NCBI GenBank assembly: GCA_047974765.1
Contig: JBKECP010000013.1
Coordinates: 62,001 to 126,000 of the forward strand
DNA: 64,000 nucleotides
Origin: JBKECP01 sp047974765
Lineage (GTDB): Bacteria > Pseudomonadota > Gammaproteobacteria > Pseudomonadales > Halieaceae
Reading direction: 5' to 3'
Within the stretch, counting starts at the first letter, position 1; the number at the start of each line of letters is the position of its first letter. The notes under the pieces were generated by a model. It did no database searches and was not told the DNA's origin. It saw only the letters and a program-made list of their open reading frames with translations. The position numbers and the translations under genes are program-made. Of this stretch, positions 7,369-15,878 are shown piece after piece.

Positions 7369-9162
7369 ATGCCTGAATATAAGGCTCCCCTGCGGGATAT
7401 CAGTTTTGTTATGAATGAGCTGCTTGAGTCTGAAGCACTCTATCAATCACTACCCGGCTACGAAGAAGCCTCTGCTGATTTAATGAATGCCATCATCGAA
7501 GAGGGTGCCAAATTTGCAGAGAACGTATTGGTGCCAATAAATCAAAGTGGTGATGAGCAAGGTTGTAGCTGGTCGCCTGAAGGCGTTGCAACGCCTGACG
7601 GCTTCAAAAGCGCTTATTTGCAATACGTTGAGAATGGCTGGCCGGCACTGTCGGCTGATGTTGAGCACGGTGGGCAGGGGATGCCCAATTTGCTGGGTTC
7701 AATCATCAGTGAACTGGTTGGCAGCGCCAACTGGTCATGGGGGATGTACCCCGGGCTGTCACATGGCGCCATCAAAACCATTGAAGCCCATGGTGATGAT
7801 GAGCAGAAGCAGAAGTATCTGACCAAACTGATCTCCGGTGACTGGAGCGGTACCATGTGCCTGACTGAGGCCCATTGTGGTTCTGACCTTGGCCTGTTGC
7901 GCACCAAGGCCGAGCCTCAGGCCGATGGTAGTTACAGCATTACAGGGACCAAAATTTTTATCAGCGCGGGTGATCACGATATGACGGACAATATTGTCCA
8001 TATTGTATTGGCGCGTCTGCCGGACGCCCCTGAAGGTACCAAGGGTATTTCCCTGTTTATTGTGCCCAAGGTCAATGTGAATAATGACGGCACGCTGGGT
8101 GAGCGCAATACAGTTAATTGCGATTCCATTGAACACAAAATGGGTATCAAGGCCTCTGTCACTTGTGTGATGAGTTTTGACGGTGCCAAAGGCTATTTGA
8201 TTGGCCCGCCCAACAAGGGTTTGGCCTGCATGTTTACCTTTATGAATACCGCCCGAATCGGTACGGCCATTCAGGGGCTGGCTGCCAGTGAGTTGTCTTT
8301 TCAGGGGGCGTTAACCTATGCCCGTGACCGCCTGGCGATGCGCAGCCTGAGTGGCCCCAAAAACCCTGAAGGTCCGGCTGACCCTATTATCGTACACCCG
8401 GATGTGCGTCGTATGCTGCTGACCCAAAAAGCTTTTGCTGAAGGTGGTCGCGCCTTTATCTATTACCTGGCGCAGCAGAACGATATTGTTCGCCACGGTG
8501 ATGAAGAGGCAGCTAAAAATGCTGATGACCTGATGGCGCTGTTGACTCCCATTGCCAAAGCATTTCTCACTGAAGTGGGTTGTGAAGCTGCCAACCATGG
8601 TGTACAGGTTTACGGTGGTCATGGTTTTATTCGTGAGTGGGGTATGGAGCAAATTGTACGTGATTCACGCATCTCCACTCTCTATGAAGGCACTACCGGT
8701 ATTCAGGCGCTGGATTTGATTGGCCGCAAGGTGCTGGGTTCCGGTGGTCAGATGTTGCTGAACTTTACTTCAGTCATCGATGCTTTTTGTCAGGCCAATA
8801 CCGACGAAGCTGATCAGCCTTTTGTCAGTGTGCTCAACCAGTACAAGGATGAGTGGCTGGGTATGTCGCTTGAGCTGGGTGATGCGGCCATGAAAAACCC
8901 CGAGGAAGCCGGAGCGGCAGCGGTTGATTATCTGATGTACAGCGGCTATGTAACGCTGGCCTATTTCTGGACGCGAATGGCAGTGTTGGCTCGTCAGAAA
9001 ATAGCGGAGGCAGATGGCAATACTTCGTTCTACCAGGCCAAGCTGATGACGGCTCAATTCTACTTTGAGCGCCTGTTGCCGCGCGCCCGTGCACACAAGA
9101 AAATTCTGCAATCCGGTGCCGACAATCTGCTGCAAATGCCGCAGGAGCTGTTTGCTTTTTGA
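7369..9162 (+). CDS. Acyl-CoA dehydrogenase, long form with C-terminal extension
   Basis: FAD enzyme introducing the alpha,beta double bond in acyl-CoAs. The 597-aa length, N-terminal lead MPEYKAPLRDISFVMNEL and C-terminal helical extension are typical of the long FadE12/DmdC-type subfamily rather than the 380-aa classical form. TMCLTEAHCGSDL and the C-terminal YEGTTGIQALDLIGRK are the standard FAD and active-site signatures. A GAGGT ribosome-binding site precedes ATG 7369. The gene stands alone, so the chain-length preference or a role in methylmercaptopropionate metabolism cannot be fixed from context. Confidence 0.93.
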   Translation: MPEYKAPLRDISFVMNELLESEALYQSLPGYEEASADLMNAIIEEGAKFAENVLVPINQSGDEQGCSWSPEGVATPDGFKSAYLQYVENGWPALSADVEHGGQGMPNLLGSIISELVGSANWSWGMYPGLSHGAIKTIEAHGDDEQKQKYLTKLISGDWSGTMCLTEAHCGSDLGLLRTKAEPQADGSYSITGTKIFISAGDHDMTDNIVHIVLARLPDAPEGTKGISLFIVPKVNVNNDGTLGERNTVNCDSIEHKMGIKASVTCVMSFDGAKGYLIGPPNKGLACMFTFMNTARIGTAIQGLAASELSFQGALTYARDRLAMRSLSGPKNPEGPADPIIVHPDVRRMLLTQKAFAEGGRAFIYYLAQQNDIVRHGDEEAAKNADDLMALLTPIAKAFLTEVGCEAANHGVQVYGGHGFIREWGMEQIVRDSRISTLYEGTTGIQALDLIGRKVLGSGGQMLLNFTSVIDAFCQANTDEADQPFVSVLNQYKDEWLGMSLELGDAAMKNPEEAGAAAVDYLMYSGYVTLAYFWTRMAVLARQKIAEADGNTSFYQAKLMTAQFYFERLLPRARAHKKILQSGADNLLQMPQELFAF

Positions 9163-9196
9163 GAGCAGTTTGCTCAAACACAAAAAAAGCATTTTT

Positions 9197-9366
9197 ATTA
9201 ACTCGGCAAGCTTTTAGCCGAATAAATAAGCGGCGCATGGATGCGCCACCGCAGGCGGTAAGTCTGCGTGAGCCCTGCGAAAATCAAGGGATTTCACAAA
9301 TTCTGCTGATTTTCAGGGGCGACAATCAAATAGTGAGGGATTCGTCTATTTGATTGCCAGGTTAAT
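9197..9366. repeat. Dispersed repeat family 1, copy A (170 bp, multi-hairpin)
   Basis: The ends are ATTAAC (9197) and GTTAAT (9366), inverted to each other. Internal hairpins are GGCGCA/TGCGCC (9232-9247), CGCAG/CTGCG (9250-9268), GAAAATCA/TGATTTTC (9279-9314) and a perfect 11-bp stem CAATCAAATAG/CTATTTGATTG (9323-9356). It aligns over nearly its whole length with copy B on the opposite strand and partly with copy C. It starts 34 bp after the acyl-CoA dehydrogenase stop and fills most of the 247-bp gap before the convergent TPR gene. Confidence 0.85.
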
Positions 9367-9409
9367 AATGCCCTTTTTTGTGCGGTATTCTGCTCGATTT
9401 GGCCAACGA

Positions 9410-10975
9410 TCAAACTGGTTTTTTCAGACAATAGAAGCCGCCCGTCAGCCACTGATTATACTCTTTGCGCAACGGGGCAGTTTCAAAGTGCAGTAATTCC
9501 AGCCCGGCATCCACGGCGCAGCGTTCAATATGCTTGTGGCTGTGAGCATAGCGGGCGGTTGGCAAAAGCTCAAAATCACCTGTTTCAGTGTGTTCAGTGG
9601 TGAACAAAAAGTGGCCGCCAGGCGCTGCGGCTTTGACGACAGCTTTAAATACCGGTAGCGCATTACCGAGGTAAATCAGGGCGTCAAAACAGAGAATCAG
9701 CTGGGCCTGAAAGTCACGGTGATCAAGCACCTTGAGTACATCGCCCTCGATCAGTTCACTGTAAATACCTTTCTTTTTGGCTTCCTGCAGCATTTTTGAC
9801 GAAACATCGATGCCGGTGAGGGAAGACAGCATGTCGCCAAAGGCAACACCGCCGAGGCCGGTGCCACAACATAAATCCAGCCCGGATCCCCCTGTCGCTA
9901 CACCCATATCGAGTTTGTTGCACAGTTGACGCATCAACATGGGCGAGTTGTAGCTCAGTGTTTCAGTGAGGTGCTGCTCAAAACCGGCGGCATAGGTGTC
10001 AAACAGCGAGCTAACATAGCCTTCGGGTGCCCGTTCGCTGTGCTGGTATTTGAGTGCGTTATAGAGGTGACGGGCAGTAGGATCATCGGGCTGTAACGCC
10101 AGCAGCGTTGACAGGTTTTCCAATGCGGCCGTATACAGTCGGCTATCTGATTGTGTGAGCGCCAGGCCACGCAGCGCACTGATATCCTTTGGCTGCTTAT
10201 TCAGAATACGCTGGTAACAGCTTGCGGCTGCATTGTTGCGACCGCAGCCGCGCAACACGCTGGCCAGATTGCGCAGGGCGGCAATATTATCCTCGCGCAA
10301 GCCCAGCACGCTTTCGTAACTGGCAATGGCGTTCTCGGTATCGCCCATATCGGCATAGCTGTTGCCGAGATTAAGGTAGGTGTCAGGTGATAGTGGCCGC
10401 AGTTGCAGTGATTGGCGATAACTCTGTACAGATTCTTGGTAGCGTTTAAGCCCGCGCAAGCTGTTGCCAAGATTGTGCCAGATACCCGGATCCTTTGATC
10501 CCTGTTGTATCAGTAGCTGGTAGCATTTGGCGGCTTTTTCAAAATCTCCCAGTTCATTATAGGCGGCGCCCAGATTGTTAAGGGCGTCGCTGAAATCTGC
10601 TTGCAGTTGTAACGCCTGGCGATAGTGCGTCACGGCTTCTTCAAACTTGCCCTGACGGGCACGTAGCACTCCCAGGATGTTCAATAAAGCAGGCTGGTTT
10701 GGATGCAGGCGGATTAATTCGCTGGCGTTGGCGCAGGCAGCATCGAGCTTGTCGGCTGAGGCCAGTCGCATTATCTGGTCAAAATCCCCCCGCGATAATG
10801 TTACACCGGCTTTTGCCTGTAGTGCCTTGAGTGTCTTGCGCGCTTTTTTATTTTGGGGGTTGCGGGTAATTATCTGGCCCAGCAATTGCTTGGCGGCCTC
10901 CAGCTGACCGGAGCGGATCAGTGCTTCGGCTTCTGCAAGCTGGCGATCAATATTTGGATTGTGTTGTCGTGCCAT
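9410..10975 (-). CDS. TPR-repeat protein with C-terminal SAM-dependent methyltransferase domain
   Basis: 521-aa two-part protein. Residues about 10-310 are a run of tetratricopeptide repeats with the usual ALNNLGAAYNELGDFEKA-type spacing. Residues about 320-521 form a class I methyltransferase domain with motif I LDLCCGTGLGGVAFG, acidic ITGIDVSS-like strand (LTGIDVSSKML) and a LILCFDALIYLG stretch. No signal peptide or membrane segment is seen, so it should be cytosolic. The likely substrate is a protein presented by the TPR scaffold, but nothing in the context names it. It is monocistronic and convergent with the acyl-CoA dehydrogenase across repeat copy A. Confidence 0.85.
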   Translation of the reverse strand: MARQHNPNIDRQLAEAEALIRSGQLEAAKQLLGQIITRNPQNKKARKTLKALQAKAGVTLSRGDFDQIMRLASADKLDAACANASELIRLHPNQPALLNILGVLRARQGKFEEAVTHYRQALQLQADFSDALNNLGAAYNELGDFEKAAKCYQLLIQQGSKDPGIWHNLGNSLRGLKRYQESVQSYRQSLQLRPLSPDTYLNLGNSYADMGDTENAIASYESVLGLREDNIAALRNLASVLRGCGRNNAAASCYQRILNKQPKDISALRGLALTQSDSRLYTAALENLSTLLALQPDDPTARHLYNALKYQHSERAPEGYVSSLFDTYAAGFEQHLTETLSYNSPMLMRQLCNKLDMGVATGGSGLDLCCGTGLGGVAFGDMLSSLTGIDVSSKMLQEAKKKGIYSELIEGDVLKVLDHRDFQAQLILCFDALIYLGNALPVFKAVVKAAAPGGHFLFTTEHTETGDFELLPTARYAHSHKHIERCAVDAGLELLHFETAPLRKEYNQWLTGGFYCLKKPV

Positions 10976-11032
10976 GGCTGAAATCTGATCAGAGAAAGGA
11001 GGGCACTACTGTACTGGTGGCAAGAGAAAGAG

Positions 11033-11088
11033 TATAGCCCGCACGGGGCGGGCTATATAATGAAGCGCGCCCCGATTAAACAGGGCGC
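11033..11088 (-). terminator. Tandem hairpins after the outer-membrane protein gene
   Basis: Two GC-rich hairpins lie just past the stop at 11095. GCGCCC/GGGCGC spans 11067-11088. TATAGCCCGC/GCGGGCTATA, a 10-bp stem with a 5-nt loop, spans 11033-11057. A T-rich stretch follows on the minus strand. Together they make a convincing terminator for the strongly initiated omp gene. Confidence 0.65.
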
Positions 11089-11094
11089 AGGGTA

Positions 11095-11619
11095 TTAGAA
11101 GTTGAAACCAATACCGAAGGTGTAAGCCCAGGCGCCATCATCAAAGGCATCTTCGGCTTCGTTGCCACTGTCAAAGAAGAATTGATACTCGGCACGACCC
11201 AGAATATAAGTGCTGTCCAGCACGTAGTATTTGAGGCCAAATTCCAGGCCGGCAAAGCCGGTTTCTTCAACACCGTCACCATAAACAGCACCCAGGTTGG
11301 CGCCGATGAAGGGGCGGGCTTTATTTTCGCCGAATTGATAATTCAGGTAGCCGCGGGTGCTGCCACTCCAGAAATCGTTATCGCCTTCAACGTCGGCAAC
11401 AGATGCACTTTGACGAATACCCCAAACGATACGGTCAGAGGTATACCAGCCCAGATCGCCGGAAACGCCAAAGCTGCTGTTGTCGAAATCCTTGTCACTG
11501 GAGCCGGTGCCGGACAGTGAGAATTCACGGTCACCCTGGCTCGGCTGAGCCAGTGCGATCGGTGCCAGTAGGGCAGCACTCAGCCCGACCACAAGGGATG
11601 TTTTCTTGAAATTTTTCAT
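11095..11619 (-). CDS. Small outer-membrane beta-barrel protein
   Basis: 174 aa with a clear Sec signal peptide, cleaved after ALA at about residue 24. The remainder alternates polar and aromatic residues as expected for transmembrane beta strands, and it ends in YTFGIGFNF with a C-terminal Phe, the BAM recognition signature. It is the size of an 8-stranded barrel of the OMP_b-brl class. AAGGAG sits just before ATG 11619. Function is unknown; pore, adhesion or structural roles are all possible. Confidence 0.8.
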   Translation of the reverse strand: MKNFKKTSLVVGLSAALLAPIALAQPSQGDREFSLSGTGSSDKDFDNSSFGVSGDLGWYTSDRIVWGIRQSASVADVEGDNDFWSGSTRGYLNYQFGENKARPFIGANLGAVYGDGVEETGFAGLEFGLKYYVLDSTYILGRAEYQFFFDSGNEAEDAFDDGAWAYTFGIGFNF

Positions 11620-11883
11620 TGTTTGCTCCTTACAACTTATGTCAATCAGAGTCCGCTGTTACCAGCAGCGACAGCTTCATGCTGTCTTTAGCGCACCGGT
11701 ATGCAGCTAAGTCATCCGTAAACAGGCTACCCACAGTAGCCCTGCGCGGCGCAAATCTATCAGAACAAGCCCATACCACAAAGGGGGAATAATCACATAA
11801 AAAAGGGGGAATAAGCCTTGTCAGGCGTGCGTTTGCAAGGGTATGGAAGTGCTTGTATACGTACTCGTAAATAGCGCCTTTGT

Positions 11884-11911
11884 TTGTAAATCAAAAGGGG
11901 TCTGGTATAGT
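11884..11911 (+). promoter_or_regulatory. Promoter of tRNA-Pro
   Basis: -35-like TTGTAA (11884-11889), 16-bp spacer and -10 TATAGT (11906-11911), followed by a GC-rich discriminator (GCGGCCC) typical of stringently controlled stable RNA promoters. It is 16 bp upstream of the mature tRNA end. Confidence 0.5.
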
Positions 11912-11927
11912 TGCGGCCCAGAAAATT

Positions 11928-12004
11928 CGGTGTGTAGCGCAGCCTGGTAGCGCACTTCCTTCGGGAGGAAGGGGTCGGAGGTTCGAATCCTCTCACACCG
12001 ACCA
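11928..12004 (+). tRNA. tRNA-Pro (anticodon CGG)
   Basis: 77 nt with encoded CCA. The acceptor CGGTGTG pairs with CACACCG. The D arm is GCGC...GCGC. The anticodon arm CTTCC-TTCGGGA-GGAAG gives anticodon CGG, and the T arm contains TTCGAAT. It closely resembles E. coli proK. It reads the CCG codon. Confidence 0.97.
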
Positions 12005-12356
12005 CCTATAAAAAAACCATGTAGAAGCAGTCGTAAATGCCGTCTTAAAAACGGGCTGAAAATAAACTATCCACACCTTACTAAACTAAAAGCTGAACTA
12101 AAAAATACGGTAAACCGCAGGTTTGGACCTTTATTATTTTTGGTAAGCATTTCTTTCTTGGTACGCACCGCCGACAGGTATTTTACCTGACAGCTATCAG
12201 TCATGAATCAGCTGAAAAAAACAAGCATTAAACATCGTGCTTATTCACTAACGCTTTAGTACTATCCCTTCAGTGACATACTTTTTTGTCAATGAGGCGA
12301 CAATCATCTGTGGCGCATAGCACGATGATAGGAGCTCCCGCGATGAGAGTGATTCT
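12005..12356. other. AT-rich intergenic region, no gene seen
   Basis: About 350 bp between tRNA-Pro and the Crp/Fnr-type gene. It is visibly more AT-rich than its surroundings. An AGGTA-TTT-TACCT hairpin lies near 12176-12188. The possible frames on the minus strand are antisense shadows of the regulator. It probably holds the regulator's promoter, but no clear -35/-10 pair was found. Confidence 0.5.
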
Positions 12357-13061
12357 ATGAACGGCACCTGCTATCCACGCCGCTTCAGACAGCCCTATCA
12401 GGACTGGATGGGCAATCTGCCCGACAATGTCCGCCGTGATGTTCACGCCTGCCTGTTTCCGCGGCATTATGCTGCGGGTGAGGTGGTTTACCGAACCGGT
12501 GAAGAGGGCGATGAGATGTTTCAGGTACTGTCCGGTGCAGTGCGTATTTACGCACTTTCGGAAGAGGGCAAGGAGCTGCTTTATGATCTTTTTCCCGCTG
12601 GCAGCTGGTTTGGTGAGGGCAGCCTGATTGATGGCGAGCCGCGTGCGGTGATGGCTCAGGCTATTGGTGATGTTACGCTGTCGGTGCTGTCGCAGGCGCA
12701 TTTTGAACGTCTGTGGGCACGTTATCCTGAAGTTTCTCTTGCAGTGGCGCGCATGGTGGCGGCACGGGTACGCAAACTCTTCTATCTTTATGAGGGTGTC
12801 AGTACGGCGGCGCTGAGCAATCGAATGGCGGGCAGACTGTGTTTTCTTGCTGATGCGGTGGGTATCGAGCAGATGGGCGGCATCCACTTTGATATGCGCC
12901 TGACACAGGAAGATATCGGCAGTCTGGTAGTTGGTTCACGGCAGTCGGTGAATCGCATTCTCAAGCAGTGGCAGTGTGATGGCATTATCGATATTTCCTA
13001 CGGTACGGTGGTTATCAAGAACAAACTCTACCTGGAGCGTTTGGCGGAGGATCGCAGCTAG
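12357..13061 (+). CDS. Crp/Fnr-family transcriptional regulator
   Basis: 234 aa. Residues about 30-130 are a cyclic-nucleotide-binding-type beta roll (GEVVYRTGEEGDEMF, GSWFGEGSLIDGEPR). The C-terminal winged helix has the recognition helix GSRQSVNRILKQW. There is no N-terminal FNR-type cysteine cluster, so it is not an oxygen-sensing FNR; the effector is unknown. It lies 162 bp upstream of the co-directional 2-hydroxyacid/ThDP cluster, making it the natural candidate regulator of that cluster. Confidence 0.88.
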   Translation: MNGTCYPRRFRQPYQDWMGNLPDNVRRDVHACLFPRHYAAGEVVYRTGEEGDEMFQVLSGAVRIYALSEEGKELLYDLFPAGSWFGEGSLIDGEPRAVMAQAIGDVTLSVLSQAHFERLWARYPEVSLAVARMVAARVRKLFYLYEGVSTAALSNRMAGRLCFLADAVGIEQMGGIHFDMRLTQEDIGSLVVGSRQSVNRILKQWQCDGIIDISYGTVVIKNKLYLERLAEDRS

Positions 13062-13070
13062 TTTTTTATT

Positions 13071-13168
13071 ATCCGGACAATGCTGAGGCCACCTGACAGG
13101 GAAGGGGCTTGAACTATCATGTTAGTGACAAACTCACCTGGATAGAATTTTTATACTGTCCGGACCAG
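13071..13168. promoter_or_regulatory. Paired TCCGGA palindromes upstream of the ThDP enzyme gene
   Basis: The gap between the Crp/Fnr gene and the next cluster holds two similar sites. One is TATCCGGACAA, with its TCCGGA core at 13072-13077. The other is CTGTCCGGACCAG, with its core at 13159-13164. The cores are self-complementary and 87 bp apart, about eight helical turns. They could be operator half-sites for a local regulator. No known consensus was recognised. Confidence 0.3.
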
Positions 13169-13223
13169 GAGTTACAACAGCGATACTGCCTGAATTATTA
13201 GTCTAATCATAACGGATGGCCTT

Positions 13224-14795
13224 ATGAATGGAGCGCAAAGCCTGATCAAAACCCTCGTCGACAGTGGCGTTGATGTTTGTTTTGCCAATCCCGGCACATC
13301 CGAGATGCATTTTGTGGCAGCGCTGGATGAAGTGGATGGCATGCGTTGTGTGCTGTGCCTGTTTGAGGGTGTTGTCAGTGGCGCTGCCTACGGTTATGCC
13401 GCGATGGCGGGCAAGCCGGCTTCAACGCTGTTGCACCTGGGTCCGGGTTTGGGTAATGCACTGGCCAATATCCACAATGCCCGCAAAGGCCACGTGCCGA
13501 TGGTTAATATAGTTGGTGATCACGCCACTTATCATTTGCAATATGACGCACCGCTCACCTCGGATATTGAAGGTATTGCCACTCCGGTATCGGACTGGGT
13601 GCGCACCTCCAAAGAGGCGGCGGATATAGCCAGGGATGCGGCAGCGGCGGTGCTTGCCGCTGGGCGGGGGCAAATCGCCACTCTGGTGCTGCCAGCGGAT
13701 GTATCCTGGGGTAATAATCCTCATGGCGCAACCAAAGCCGACAGGCTGGCCGAACCGTCAGCGGTAGCGGTGGCATCAATTGATCGGGCGGCAGCCATGC
13801 TGCGCTCATCCCGTACAACCGCTATTTTGATTGGCGGGCGTCATACTACAGCGCAACAGCTTGATCAGCTTGGCCGCCTGGCCAGCGTTTGTGATGTGCG
13901 GTTGCTGACGGAAACCTTTCCGTGCCGGATTCGTCGTGGTGCAGGTACGACGACGATTGAAAAGCTGCCTTATCTGGCAGAGTTTGCGATTGAGACGCTC
14001 AAGGATGTCGATGAGCTGATACTGGTGGGTGCAGCGGCACCGGTATCCTTTTTTGCTTATCCCAATATCTCAAGTGTACAGACCTCTGAGAGCTGTGATG
14101 TACTGGCCCTGGCTGGGCCTGATGACAATATTGATCAGGCATTGGCTGCGCTGGTTGAGCATATGGGTGCGGCGCATGAAACGCCCGGGCAGTATCCGTT
14201 GCAACTACCGCCAGAACCGGCTGATGGGCCGCTGGATGCACAGGTGGCAGCTCAGGTATTTGCACGCCATCTGCCTGAGGATGCCATTGTTATTGACGAA
14301 GGTGCTACCTCGGTAATGGCTTTTTTCCCCGATAGCGCTACGGCCCGCCAGCACGACTGGTTGTGCTTGACCGGTGGCGCCATTGGTTGGGGGCTGCCTG
14401 CGGCAGTGGGTGCTGCTATTGCACAGCCGCAGCGCAAGGTGATTTGTCTGGAAGGTGATGGTAGTGCCATGTATACCATTCAATCGCTGTGGACGATGGC
14501 CCGTGAAAATCTGGATGTGCTTGTGTTGCTGTTCAACAATGGTAAATACAATATTCTGGAGGCGGAATTTGCACGTACCGGGGCCCGCGGCGGCAAACCC
14601 GGACCGAAGGCCGCAAGCTCTCTGACCATCAATGCTCCGGACATGGATTTTGTTGCCATGGCACAGGGTATGGGGGTGTCGGCGTCAGCGGTGCGTACAA
14701 TACAGGCCTTTAGCGAAGCCATGCAGGCGGCACTGGCTGCGAAAGGGCCACATTTGATCGATATTTACCTGCCACCTGTCAATATGGGGTTTTAG
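13224..14795 (+). CDS. ThDP-dependent enzyme, acetolactate synthase/benzoylformate decarboxylase-like
   Basis: 523 aa with the three-domain ThDP fold. The Pyr domain has the cofactor-activating Glu in LFEGVVSGAAYGYA (about residue 49). The PP domain has the diphosphate/Mg motif starting EGDGSAMY and ending FNNGKYN. FANPGTSEMHFV at the N terminus is typical of the ALS-like group that includes benzoylformate decarboxylase. There is no regulatory small subunit nearby, and it sits with two 2-hydroxyacid dehydrogenases, so decarboxylation or carboligation of a 2-oxoacid is more likely than branched-chain amino acid synthesis. The substrate is undetermined. Confidence 0.85.
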   Translation: MNGAQSLIKTLVDSGVDVCFANPGTSEMHFVAALDEVDGMRCVLCLFEGVVSGAAYGYAAMAGKPASTLLHLGPGLGNALANIHNARKGHVPMVNIVGDHATYHLQYDAPLTSDIEGIATPVSDWVRTSKEAADIARDAAAAVLAAGRGQIATLVLPADVSWGNNPHGATKADRLAEPSAVAVASIDRAAAMLRSSRTTAILIGGRHTTAQQLDQLGRLASVCDVRLLTETFPCRIRRGAGTTTIEKLPYLAEFAIETLKDVDELILVGAAAPVSFFAYPNISSVQTSESCDVLALAGPDDNIDQALAALVEHMGAAHETPGQYPLQLPPEPADGPLDAQVAAQVFARHLPEDAIVIDEGATSVMAFFPDSATARQHDWLCLTGGAIGWGLPAAVGAAIAQPQRKVICLEGDGSAMYTIQSLWTMARENLDVLVLLFNNGKYNILEAEFARTGARGGKPGPKAASSLTINAPDMDFVAMAQGMGVSASAVRTIQAFSEAMQAALAAKGPHLIDIYLPPVNMGF

Positions 14796-14891
14796 CAGGT
14801 TTTCGTTCCAGTGATGGCCGCTTTGGCTGTCTGTTTTCAATAACACGAGAGTGCCTCAGCACTCCTTGAATGTCGTATCAGGAGATCAGTA

Positions 14892-15824
14892 GTGACTAAT
14901 CTGCGTATAGCAACTGCACGCCAATTACCTCCCGCAATGATGCAGGGGCTGGCACAACTGGGGGAGGTCGTTGTCGCCGGAGCCGATACGGCGGCCATGG
15001 AGGGCTGTCAGATTTATGTTGCTGTTGCGACCGATCCGATACCCGCGAGCCTGATTGAATCCATGCCTCAGACGATGGGCCTGATTGGTAATCTGGGGGT
15101 CGGTACGGATAACGTTGATCTCAAGGCGGCTTCTGCGCGTGGTTTGCAGGTGAGTAATACGCCGGTAGTGACTGAGGATACGGCTGATCTGGCCTTTGCG
15201 CTGATGCTGGCTACTGCCCGCAGGCTGAGTTATTGCGAAAGTATGTTGCGGGCTGATAAATGGGCAGAGGGTGCTCAGGTTCAAAGTACCCGTGTCCATG
15301 GCAAGGTGCTGGGTATTGTCGGCTTGGGCGCGATTGGTCAGGCGGTAGCGCGTCGGGCAACCGGTTTTGGTATGAAAGTGCTCTATAACGCAAGGTCGCG
15401 CAAGCTGGCAGCAGAAGAAGAGCTTGGTGTTCAGCACTCTGGTTCGCTGGCAGATTTACTGGCGCGCAGTGATATTGTGTCACTGCATTGTCCTCTGACC
15501 GAGCAGACACGACACATAATTAATGACGACACACTGTCGCTGATGAAACCCGGTGCCATTTTGATCAATACAGGCAGAGGGCCACTAATAGACGAGCAGG
15601 CACTGATTGACACACTGGCTTCTGGTCATCTGGGCGGTGCTGGTCTGGATGTTTTTGAATTCGAACCCAGGGTCAGCCCGGGACTGCTGGCTTTTGACAA
15701 TGTTACGCTGTTACCGCATATTGGCAGCGCAACGGGTGAATGTCGTATGGATATGGCAATGAGATTGCTCACTAATATCAAACATTTTGCTGAACACGGG
15801 CAACCACAGGACAGGATTGTTTAA
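14892..15824 (+). CDS. D-isomer-specific 2-hydroxyacid dehydrogenase
   Basis: 310-aa NAD(P)-dependent oxidoreductase of the GRHPR/hydroxypyruvate reductase group. The Rossmann motif is GIVGLGAIGQAVAR. The catalytic Arg lies in LINTGRGPLIDE, the Glu in GGAGLDVFEFEP and the His in LLPHIGSAT. The GTG start at 14892 follows AGGAGATC. It would interconvert a 2-oxoacid and its D-2-hydroxyacid. It is 96 bp after the ThDP enzyme and 54 bp before the FMN enzyme, probably one operon. Confidence 0.9.
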   Translation: MTNLRIATARQLPPAMMQGLAQLGEVVVAGADTAAMEGCQIYVAVATDPIPASLIESMPQTMGLIGNLGVGTDNVDLKAASARGLQVSNTPVVTEDTADLAFALMLATARRLSYCESMLRADKWAEGAQVQSTRVHGKVLGIVGLGAIGQAVARRATGFGMKVLYNARSRKLAAEEELGVQHSGSLADLLARSDIVSLHCPLTEQTRHIINDDTLSLMKPGAILINTGRGPLIDEQALIDTLASGHLGGAGLDVFEFEPRVSPGLLAFDNVTLLPHIGSATGECRMDMAMRLLTNIKHFAEHGQPQDRIV

Positions 15825-15878
15825 TAGGCAAGTCATTATTGCAAGGTTTTAAACAGCCTATTTTTAGGGGAGCATGGC

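Noticed and set aside
9158..9178. Hairpin TTTGAG...CTCAAA after the acyl-CoA dehydrogenase as an intrinsic terminator
   Set aside because: Weak AT-rich stem and no T tract on either strand.
9159..9353. Small frame whose peptide (REPCENQGISQILLIFRG) resembles one at 34866-35060 (REPCKNQGISHILLIFRG)
   Set aside because: The similarity comes from the family 1 DNA repeat. The frames lack ribosome-binding sites, start in unrelated flanks and break in copy C.
9197..9366. Integron attC site or cassette array
   Set aside because: No RYYYAAC/GTTRRRY core pairing with cassette-like open frames and no integrase; the copies lie among housekeeping genes kilobases apart.
12270..12887. 205-aa minus-strand frame opposite the Crp/Fnr gene
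   Set aside because: Antisense shadow of a well-supported regulator, low complexity His/Arg/Gln composition.
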